This document shows, piece by piece, positions 1 through 6,035 of a DNA stretch of 10,930 nt (position 1 is its first letter; each line of letters begins with the position of its first letter). The notes beneath the pieces are model-generated. The model was not told the DNA's origin and ran no database searches. It saw nothing but the letters and a program-made list of their open reading frames with translations. The position numbers and the translations under genes are program-made. The DNA is from DATBMY01 sp036554605 (GTDB lineage: Bacteria; Acidobacteriota; Blastocatellia; UBA7656), in the NCBI GenBank assembly GCA_036554605.1, contig DATBMY010000332.1, forward strand, positions 1-10,930, given 5' to 3'.

Positions 1-138
1 GCCCTTCTGCGTGTAGGCGGGCTTTTGAGGCGTATCTTCATCCTCATCGTCCGCAAGCGGCTTCTTTCTACAGCTGGCCACAAGTAGTGAGGCGGCCACC
101 ATGAGTAGAAGAAGGGTATATCCCAGCTTTCTAAACAT
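1..138 (-). CDS. Lipoprotein, N-terminal 46 residues (gene runs off left edge)
   Basis: Seen: ATG at 138 preceded by GGGAGAG seven bases upstream. The 46 visible codons start MFRKLGYTLLLLMVAASLL and continue to a lipobox VASC with Cys23, then RKK and an acidic stretch (DDEDED). This is a typical signal-peptidase II lipoprotein signal: a short positive n-region, a hydrophobic core of about 15 residues, and the lipidated Cys. The mature protein would be membrane-attached outside the cytoplasm. The function cannot be told because the mature part is cut off at the window edge. It lies 126 bp downstream of the multihaem cytochrome gene on the same strand, so it may be an accessory subunit or assembly factor of the Rieske/cytochrome b complex. 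That role is inference from position only, and a hairpin between the two genes could separate their expression. Confidence 0.75.
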   Translation of the reverse strand, partial: MFRKLGYTLLLLMVAASLLVASCRKKPLADDEDEDTPQKPAYTQKG

Positions 139-199
139 TCTGCTTCTCTCCCTTATAAATCCATTCTCGGGCGCGCAAGAGGTCGCGCGCTATTATGAA

Positions 200-227
200 A
201 TTGTGACACTTATTCACCGCGAGTCAA
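200..227 (-). promoter_or_regulatory. Weak promoter candidate for the lipoprotein gene
   Basis: Seen on the minus strand: TTGACT (222-227, 5 of 6 to the -35 consensus) and CACAAT (200-205, 4 of 6 to the -10 consensus) with a 16-bp spacer. A second possible -10, CATAAT, lies at 192-197 but is too far from TTGACT. The site sits between a hairpin at 231-255 and the lipoprotein start, which is where an internal promoter would be expected. This is only a sequence match. Confidence 0.25.
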
Positions 228-230
228 GCT

Positions 231-255
231 GTGGGCAGGTACGCGCCCTGCCCAC
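231..255 (-). promoter_or_regulatory. Intercistronic hairpin after the multihaem cytochrome gene
   Basis: Seen: a perfect 9-bp inverted repeat, GTGGGCAGG (231-239) and CCTGCCCAC (247-255), with a 7-base loop. It begins nine bases after the stop codon of the cytochrome gene. No T-run follows on the minus strand, so it is not a canonical Rho-independent terminator. It could stabilise the 3' end of the upstream message, mark a processing site, or attenuate read-through into the lipoprotein gene. The arm resembles the GGGCAGGG arm of the MITE-like element at 6946-7102. Confidence 0.5.
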
Positions 256-264
256 CTGGTCCCG

Positions 265-3200
265 CTATGGCGCGCGGCCCGATCCCGACGACCGGCCGCT
301 CGCGGTCCTCTGCCCCGGCGAAGCAGCCGTAGTTCCCGCGGGGGCGCTCTGCCCGGCGGGCGGCGCGCCCGAAGGCGCGGGCCTCGACGCGCTGCTGCGC
401 AGGAAGCTCTGGTCTTCCGGCGTGAGCTGGAACATGTAGCGCACTATGAGGTCGAGGTGATCGCCCTGGTAATCCTTCAGCTCCGGGAACTCGTTCGGAT
501 TGTCCTTGAACGCTTTGAACGAGATGCGGCCGTCAGGCTCTTTGACGAACTGCCCGCTCGGCATGCCTACTCCGGGGCTGTAAATCTGCGGGTCATAAAT
601 CCAGCGCTTGGTCCACGCCGGCTTCAACCGCTCGGCGGCGATGAAGAAGTTCGGCGCGGTCGCCTGCGCGTCGTGCGTCGCATCGCCCGTCATATGACAT
701 TTCAGACAGGGTGATGCGCCCGCGGTAAAGAGCTTGCGCGCAAGCTGGCGCTCGTTTATCGGCCCAGTTTCGGCCAGCGGGTCGAGTCGTTCAGCTATAT
801 AGGGCTGCTGTTGCTGCGAAGCCGCCATGAAGAAATTCACAATCGCCTGAAGCTCGTTGGGCGAGAAGTTGAATGTCGGCATGCGGACTTCCAGATATGG
901 CCTCAGCCCGTTGCGGCTCTCTCCCCATTGAGGCGGCAGCCCCGGCACGGCGGCCGCCGGCTGTTGCGGCGCCGCGCGCGCGCTTGCGTCTCCGGTCGTC
1001 GCGCCTGATGAGTGTGCCGCGAGCGATTCTCTTATGGCCTGCTCTCGCGCGCCGGGCCCGGCGCGCGCGCCCCCGGTCGACAGCGACGGGTCTTTTAAGA
1101 ATTTAAGCAGCCACTCCGGATTTACGCGCGCACCCTCGGTCGTAAGCCTCGGCGGCAGCTTATTCTCTCCCGCGTTCGGGTCGTTGGTCGCCGCCGCGCC
1201 GCCGCTTTGATACATCGGCAGCCGCATCAAGGCCGTGTCCTGGCCTACGAGGACATTGTGACAGCCCATACAGTTATACTTCTGGACTACCCACCAGCCC
1301 TCCTGTACCTCCTTTTTCTGGCCCGCGGCGTTGTACCGGAGCGATTGAGGAATGCTCGTCTCGACGCTTCCGAGCAGGAAGGTCGCAATGGCGTTCATAT
1401 CCTCTTCGGGCATGTATATATTCGGCATTTTCAGGCGATCATCCGGGCCTTTTTCTTTGCCGTGATCATATATGCCGGGACTCCTGAGCTTGTATTCTAT
1501 AAACCCTTTATGGTCATACCACTTCCCGCGCTTCAGTTCTTCGCCCGTAAAGGGGTCCTCACCCGCCTGGGCTTCCGTTTGCAGGAGCGCGAAATCGAGC
1601 CGCTCTATGGGCTTGCTTCCTTCCATTGTAAGCTCGGTGCCTATGCGCTGCTCGCTCTCCATCCCCTTAGCTTCGTGGCAGCCGGCGCAACCGTACTTGC
1701 GCATGAGGCTTTCGCCCTCGCGCGCCAGATTCGGGTCGTCCATGAATGAAACGTCGTAGGGTTGCGGCGTAAATCCGTCTTTGCGCAGGCTCGTAAGGAA
1801 GGTTGCTATCTTGCGCGACTGGTCAATCGTCAGCCGGAAATTAGGCATGACGGTCTGATTGTGTATGAGCATCTCGCGCCCGGTAATCGGGCTCTTCGAA
1901 TGATCGTCGTCGAACCTGAACGGCATATTCTTCGACGCATAATCGGCGGGCAGCAGATCCTTTTTGTCGCTCGGCGAGTACGGAGCCAGCCTGAGCCTCG
2001 GGTTGTATATCCAGCGGACCACGTAATCGAAGTTCGCTTTCTCTCCCAGCCTCGAGAGGTTGCCCGCAAAGTCTCCCCCGAGCGTCCCCGACTCGATTCC
2101 GATCTTGCTGCCGTCTATGGAATGGCAGCCCATACAGCCTATCGAGCGAAATAGCTGCTTGCCTTCTTCGGCGTCCTGCGGCGTGCCCGGAGTTTGCGGC
2201 GGGACCGGCAGGTCTATGGCCGATTGCCACAGGAATGCCGACAGAGCCTGCACTTCGTGGTCGGTCAGCCGGAACGTAGGCATCTTGGTGCCGGGCCTGA
2301 ACGCCTGCGGGTCGGCAAGCCATACCGGCAACCATTCCTTCCTGAGCTTCGCCTTGATCTCCTTCAGGTTCGGCCCGACCTTCTTCTGATCGCGCCGCAG
2401 GTACTTCAGCTTCCGGTCGTATTCGTCTATGCGCCCTTCCATCTGGCTCTTCATCTGGTTGACCGATTTTATTCGATGTTCGAGCTCGATGGCCTGTTCG
2501 TCCGTTGTCGAAGGATTGGCCTTCTCGGCTTCGAGCGCCTTTATCTCGCGGTCGCGCGCGAATATATCAAGGTCGAGCATCTTCTGCGTCTGCTCGGCGT
2601 TCGATACCGCGTCGGCCTCGCGGTCGTAACCTTCGTAGCGGTGACAGCCGACGCATCCCCGGCTCTGGAACAGGTCGCGGCCCCGATTCAAAGTATCGGC
2701 CATCGGAAGTACGCGGTCCTGATTATGACACTGCACGCATCCGGCCTGCGTGTTCTCTTTATAATGGAGCGGCCACAGCCAGTGCTTATAACGGCCGTGC
2801 GCCTTTTCGACCGAGGTCGTGCCGCGCCCGTTGCCGCCGTGGCAGGTAGAGCATCCGAACTTCTCCGGATCATGCACCTTCAGCAGATCCATATTCGGGT
2901 GCGTGGCAAAGGCTCGCGATAGCTCGTCGACCTTGCGGTCTTCGTTTCGCATGTTCGCGGGCCTGATCGTAACCGGCTCGCGCGTCCCCAGGTGGCAGGA
3001 TTCGCAGCGGTCGACGACCGCGCCGTTCGCGACGTTTAACTGTTTGATCTCGAACTTGAAATTATCGATCCTATCGCTCAGACCGGCGACCTGCTGCTCG
3101 GTGAGCCCGACAAGCTCCTGCTGGAGGTACTGGTCGCGCTTGCGGGCGGCCTCGTTGACCGGCTGCGATATCTTGATTATCGAAGCCGTCAGCTCGGCCT

Positions 3201-3801
3201 TGCGCGCGCGCAGGTCGTTATAGAGTTTTTCGAGCCCGTAAAAGTCCAGCTCGCGCTCTTCGGCCTCGCCCCGGTCGTTGTGTATGGAGAACTCTATCTT
3301 CTCTCTCTTTTTCTCTTCGATGCTCCTGCGAATGCTCTCTTTCCCGCTGGCGCTGCCGGTCGTCTCCAACTGATAGTTCTTCGACGAGATCCAGGAGCGA
3401 GCATCCTGGAAGGGCGGCGTTATGTCGGCGATCTGCTGATCGATGCGCTTCATCTCGGTCTCAACGGGTCGCCGCTGCTCGTCCGCCTCCTGCCTGGCGT
3501 CCTCCCAGTTCGCGTTCAGCAGCTGATACTGTTCGGATTGCCTGACCTCGGTCTCAGCCCGCCGCTGGTTCCTCTTCGATCTTTCGAGGAAAGCCGAGTA
3601 GCGATCCTTGAACTCGCTCTGGTAATTCCTCCACGGGCGCTGCCCGAAGACTTCATCGTAAAGAGCCCAGACCAGCGTCAGCACAAGCACAAGCGACGAG
3701 ATAAGCAGCGGCATGCTCAGCGAGCGATCCGCTATGGGATCTGGCTCCGGCACATCCGGCGCTCGCTTCTCAAGCTGTTCGCTTCCAGTGTTATCAGCCA
3801 T
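265..3801 (-). CDS. Membrane-anchored octahaem cytochrome c of a Rieske/cytochrome b complex
   Basis: 1178 residues; ATG at 3801 with GGGAGAG just upstream. Seen in order: one membrane helix (about 31-48) without a cleavage site; a long charged helical/coiled-coil stretch (about 55-260); eight CxxCH haem motifs beginning at residues 266, 317, 355, 383, 556, 705, 844 and 1032; and a Ser/Pro/Gly-rich tail (1132-1178). The first three motifs are close together with nearby His (301, 310, 335, 340, 346), suggesting a bis-His trihaem module. Each of the last five is followed by an xMP motif (M507, M626 or M652, M792, M974, M1080), as in class I cytochrome c with Met as sixth ligand. A coiled coil (about 395-475) is inserted in the fourth haem module and an Ala/Pro/Gly-rich stretch (about 905-960) in the seventh. 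Inferred role: it replaces cytochrome c1/f, taking electrons from the Rieske protein outside the membrane and relaying them to an unknown acceptor. The family name is not known to me. Confidence 0.9.
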   Translation of the reverse strand: MADNTGSEQLEKRAPDVPEPDPIADRSLSMPLLISSLVLVLTLVWALYDEVFGQRPWRNYQSEFKDRYSAFLERSKRNQRRAETEVRQSEQYQLLNANWEDARQEADEQRRPVETEMKRIDQQIADITPPFQDARSWISSKNYQLETTGSASGKESIRRSIEEKKREKIEFSIHNDRGEAEERELDFYGLEKLYNDLRARKAELTASIIKISQPVNEAARKRDQYLQQELVGLTEQQVAGLSDRIDNFKFEIKQLNVANGAVVDRCESCHLGTREPVTIRPANMRNEDRKVDELSRAFATHPNMDLLKVHDPEKFGCSTCHGGNGRGTTSVEKAHGRYKHWLWPLHYKENTQAGCVQCHNQDRVLPMADTLNRGRDLFQSRGCVGCHRYEGYDREADAVSNAEQTQKMLDLDIFARDREIKALEAEKANPSTTDEQAIELEHRIKSVNQMKSQMEGRIDEYDRKLKYLRRDQKKVGPNLKEIKAKLRKEWLPVWLADPQAFRPGTKMPTFRLTDHEVQALSAFLWQSAIDLPVPPQTPGTPQDAEEGKQLFRSIGCMGCHSIDGSKIGIESGTLGGDFAGNLSRLGEKANFDYVVRWIYNPRLRLAPYSPSDKKDLLPADYASKNMPFRFDDDHSKSPITGREMLIHNQTVMPNFRLTIDQSRKIATFLTSLRKDGFTPQPYDVSFMDDPNLAREGESLMRKYGCAGCHEAKGMESEQRIGTELTMEGSKPIERLDFALLQTEAQAGEDPFTGEELKRGKWYDHKGFIEYKLRSPGIYDHGKEKGPDDRLKMPNIYMPEEDMNAIATFLLGSVETSIPQSLRYNAAGQKKEVQEGWWVVQKYNCMGCHNVLVGQDTALMRLPMYQSGGAAATNDPNAGENKLPPRLTTEGARVNPEWLLKFLKDPSLSTGGARAGPGAREQAIRESLAAHSSGATTGDASARAAPQQPAAAVPGLPPQWGESRNGLRPYLEVRMPTFNFSPNELQAIVNFFMAASQQQQPYIAERLDPLAETGPINERQLARKLFTAGASPCLKCHMTGDATHDAQATAPNFFIAAERLKPAWTKRWIYDPQIYSPGVGMPSGQFVKEPDGRISFKAFKDNPNEFPELKDYQGDHLDLIVRYMFQLTPEDQSFLRSSASRPAPSGAPPAGQSAPAGTTAASPGQRTASGRSSGSGRAP

Positions 3802-3812
3802 ATCTCTCTCCC

Positions 3813-3944
3813 GGGACTGGGGTCGGGGTCAGGGATCAGAGGTCAGGGCGTTTGTAATTTCAAATCTCAAATCTGCAATTTCAAATTCGAGATGCTATAT
3901 CACAGACAATCCCTGACCTCCGCCCCCCGGCCCCCGGCCACTGA
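3813..3944. repeat. Degenerate 7-bp tandem repeats filling the cytochrome b-C / cytochrome c spacer
   Basis: Seen on the + strand: a G-rich array (3817-3848) of GGGGTC-type units spaced 7 bp (once 6 bp); an AT-rich array (3854-3888) of five exact 7-bp steps around CAAATCT (two perfect copies at 3861 and 3868); and a C-rich array (3911 to the stop codon) of CCCTGAC, CTCCGCC, two CCCCGGC and CACTGAC. The outer arrays are complementary in sense: GAGGTCAGGG (3839-3848) pairs perfectly with CCCTGACCTC (3911-3920) across 62 bases. GGG runs at 3813-3834 also fit a G-quadruplex pattern. The block abuts the cytochrome c ribosome-binding site. It is not coding and resembles in style the STRR heptamers of cyanobacteria. 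Confidence 0.75.
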
Positions 3945-4880
3945 CTAAATGTTGAACCACGGAGTGACCATCACGTACTTGATACGAAACACGAGACGCA
4001 GTATCAGCTTCACCGGCATTGCCACCAGTATCGTTATGGCGAAGATCTGAAAGACTGCATACTGCAAAAACGACGTGCGCTCGAATATCTTCTTATGGAA
4101 CTTGCTCCATGTGATTATCACGTGTATGACCAGAGCCGAGACGATGAAGAATATCCCGACCACCGCCAGCCCGAACAATCCTTTCCACGGCTGCGTCGTG
4201 ATGCCGAATATGTCCGGCAGGTCGCGGTTGATCTCGTAAAGCTGGACGTTGTGGTCCCAGGTCTGCCCCGGCCAGAACCATACCCAGCCCGGCCCGCGTA
4301 TGAAGGTCCCTATGAATATCAGTATGATCCAGGTGATGAACCCGACAAGGAAAGAGCCTATGGCGATCTTGCGCTGCTTCCAGGTGTAGTAGCCCTGGCC
4401 GAGCGGGTTCGAGTCGACGTAAGGGAAGGCCATCAATCCCACGATCATCAGGCTCGGCATGACGACGCCCGCTATCCAAGGGTCGAAATAGACGAGCATC
4501 TCCTGAAGCCCGAGAAAATACCATGGAGCTTTCGACGGGTTCATCGTCAGATTCGGGTTGGCCGGCTCTTCGAGCGGCGCGTTGAGCGTGATCGACCAGA
4601 CGAAGAGCACCGCCGTGACTATTATCACCGCGAGGAACTCTACCCTCAGCAGGTACGGCCAGACGTGCAGCTCGCGCGCCCAGTGAGGCTTCCACGGCCA
4701 GGTCTTGCGGTGGTGCGTCTTGGCCATCTGCGTGTCCCCTTCCAACTGCTCGATCAAACGGTCGTTTGCAAACGCCTGCCGGAAGCCGAGCCATAGAAAG
4801 AAAGGAACCAAAAACAGCATAGCCACAATCGGCACGTTGTCCGGCGCCGAAACTATTCGCCATAACTGTCCCCAATCCAT
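3945..4880 (-). CDS. Cytochrome b C-terminal half (subunit IV-like), extended, with APWY Qo motif
   Basis: 311 residues; ATG at 4880 with a strong GGAGG four bases upstream. It corresponds to the C-terminal domain of cytochrome b (b6f subunit IV), which carries the Qo-site loop. Seen: hydrophobic segments at about 16-34, 76-98, 132-152, 172-194, 236-257 and 272-296; the Qo region NPSKAPWYFLGLQE (about 114-127); and a Gly/Trp-rich motif RGPGWVWFWPGQ (195-206). The usual PEWY reads APWY at 118-121, so the Glu involved in quinol deprotonation is absent there. A plant-type subunit IV is about 160 residues with three helices; this one has an extra N-terminal helix and about two extra C-terminal helices. 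No haem-ligating pair is expected in this half. It would pair with the b6-like protein encoded just upstream, across a 112-bp repeat-filled spacer, to form the quinol-oxidising core in the cytoplasmic membrane. Confidence 0.9.
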   Translation of the reverse strand: MDWGQLWRIVSAPDNVPIVAMLFLVPFFLWLGFRQAFANDRLIEQLEGDTQMAKTHHRKTWPWKPHWARELHVWPYLLRVEFLAVIIVTAVLFVWSITLNAPLEEPANPNLTMNPSKAPWYFLGLQEMLVYFDPWIAGVVMPSLMIVGLMAFPYVDSNPLGQGYYTWKQRKIAIGSFLVGFITWIILIFIGTFIRGPGWVWFWPGQTWDHNVQLYEINRDLPDIFGITTQPWKGLFGLAVVGIFFIVSALVIHVIITWSKFHKKIFERTSFLQYAVFQIFAITILVAMPVKLILRLVFRIKYVMVTPWFNI

Positions 4881-4890
4881 ATTTCCTCCA

Positions 4891-4991
4891 GGGGCCGGGG
4901 GCCGGGGGCCGGGTGTCAGGGCTGGAATATCTAAGAAAGTTCATCTCAGATATGCCTGACCTCTGACCTCTGGCCCCTGACCTCTAGCCTC
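4891..4991. repeat. Degenerate 7-bp tandem repeats filling the spacer between the two cytochrome b halves
   Basis: Seen on the + strand: three perfect GGGGCCG units (4891-4911) followed by GGTGTCA (4912-4918), and at the other end five 7-bp units (4957-4991): TGACCTC three times, TGGCCCC once and TAGCCTC once. The arrays are complementary in sense, e.g. CAGGGGCC against GGCCCCTG. Between them lies an AT-rich core with the inverted repeat ATATCT (4927-4932) / AGATAT (4948-4953). The G-runs at 4891-4913 also fit a G-quadruplex pattern on the + strand. The array begins right next to the Shine-Dalgarno of the cytochrome b C-half (4885-4889). The layout matches that of the spacer at 3802-3944. Confidence 0.8.
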
Positions 4992-4992
4992 T

Positions 4993-5964
4993 CTATTTCA
5001 CCTGCGCCTTGACCGCCCTTGCGCCGGGCTTTGGCATCTCAGATTCGAGCTGAACGGGCGCGGGCCCCGATATGCCGCCGTCCTTGCGGACGCGCCAGAA
5101 GTGTACCGCCAGCAGCACCGCCACTATTGTCGGGATAGCGATGCAATGCCAGATGTAGCTGCGCAGCAAGGCGTTCGCATCGACTATCGAGCCGCCAAGC
5201 AGCGCGAACCTCACATCGTTATAGGGCGTCATGCCGAGCTCCGGCCCGAACGGCCCCTCGTGCCCAAGTCCCGGAGTGGCTCGCGCCATGTTCGTGCCTA
5301 CCGTCACCGCCCAGAAACCGAGCTGGTCGTCCGGCAACAGATAACCCGTGAAGCTCAACAACATCGTGAGCACGAGCAGCACCACGCCCACCGACCAGTT
5401 GAACTCGCGCGGCGTCCGGTACGAGCCCGTCATCACCACCCGCAGCATATGCAGCCAGGTCGTTATGACCATGAGGTGCGCGCCCCAGCGGTGCATGTTT
5501 CTGAGCAGCTTCCCAAACGGCACGTCGTTTTCCAGGTAGAGAATATCCTGGTAAGCCTGCCCCTTCGACGGGTGGTAGTAGTACATCAGCAGGATGCCGG
5601 TGAAGGTCAAAACGATAAAGAGATAGAAGGTTATCCCTCCCATCCCCCAGGTGTAGCTGAAGCGGATCGCGTCCCGGTTTATCTTTGCCGGGTGCAGGTG
5701 CAAGAAGACGTTCGTCAGCACCCCGAGCGAGCGGGCGCGCGGCGTCGGCTCGTGCTTGACGCGAAACATCGACTTGTAAAGCTGCGTGCGCGTGGGGTCC
5801 TTCAGGTTCTCTAGCTCTTCCTGGAGCGCGTCTTTCTGGACCTTCTGCTTTAGCAGGTCGAGTTCCTGTTTGATATTCTCTTTAAAATCGGGTTTGGGCT
5901 CGTCGGTGACGGCCACACCCGAGCCTGTCTTCACCTGTGGTTTATCGGGCTTCTCGGGTTCCAT
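4993..5964 (-). CDS. qcrB: Cytochrome b N-terminal half (b6-like, dihaem)
   Basis: 323 residues; ATG at 5964 with AGGGGG six bases upstream. This is the haem-b-carrying core of the quinol:acceptor complex. Seen: four membrane helices (about 105-130, 158-178, 189-210, 270-292) and two His pairs, H158/H172 (14 apart) and H273/H288 (15 apart). The 15-residue step is the b6f-type spacing; mitochondrial-type cytochrome b has 14. The conserved loop after helix C reads GYLLPDDQLGFWA (207-219) where LPWDQ is usual. The GGIT motif (109-112) is preceded by Gly107, where chloroplast b6 has Cys35 that binds haem ci covalently, so a ci haem of that kind is not expected. An N-terminal extension of about 70 charged residues, with a likely short coiled coil (32-56), lies on the cytoplasmic side. 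Plant b6 is about 215 residues. The split arrangement with the downstream C-half is b6f- or Bacillus-like. Confidence 0.93.
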   Translation of the reverse strand: MEPEKPDKPQVKTGSGVAVTDEPKPDFKENIKQELDLLKQKVQKDALQEELENLKDPTRTQLYKSMFRVKHEPTPRARSLGVLTNVFLHLHPAKINRDAIRFSYTWGMGGITFYLFIVLTFTGILLMYYYHPSKGQAYQDILYLENDVPFGKLLRNMHRWGAHLMVITTWLHMLRVVMTGSYRTPREFNWSVGVVLLVLTMLLSFTGYLLPDDQLGFWAVTVGTNMARATPGLGHEGPFGPELGMTPYNDVRFALLGGSIVDANALLRSYIWHCIAIPTIVAVLLAVHFWRVRKDGGISGPAPVQLESEMPKPGARAVKAQVK

Positions 5965-6035
5965 TGCTTACCCCCTGCGACTTGTCAATTGTGAACTAGA
6001 GGAAACTCGCGGTTAACGGCTACGGCTCGAACGGA

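Noticed and set aside
200..220. CRP/FNR-like palindrome GTGA-N7-TCAC upstream of the lipoprotein gene
   Set aside because: The spacing is one base off the CRP consensus and outer bases do not match, so it is likely chance.
101..439. Short + strand open frame beginning opposite the lipoprotein
   Set aside because: It overlaps the lipoprotein signal peptide and the end of the cytochrome gene in antisense, and the second half is low complexity.
265..3801. Fusion or assembly artefact in the very long cytochrome gene
   Set aside because: The frame is continuous, every haem module is complete with CxxCH and a Met motif, and composition is uniform apart from linkers, so it reads as one real gene.
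3854..3888. CRISPR-like repeats
   Set aside because: Units are 7 bp, contiguous and degenerate, without unique spacers; this is a tandem repeat, not a CRISPR array.
4095..4796. Long + strand open frame (233 codons) opposite the cytochrome b C-half
   Set aside because: Composition is biased (Arg, Asp, Pro, Tyr) and no Shine-Dalgarno is evident. The minus-strand frame has clear membrane helices and the Qo motif.
5101..5814. Long + strand open frame (237 codons) opposite cytochrome b
   Set aside because: It is rich in Arg/His/Val and has no recognisable domain. It lies opposite a clear cytochrome b with all haem ligands, so it is a GC-driven shadow frame.
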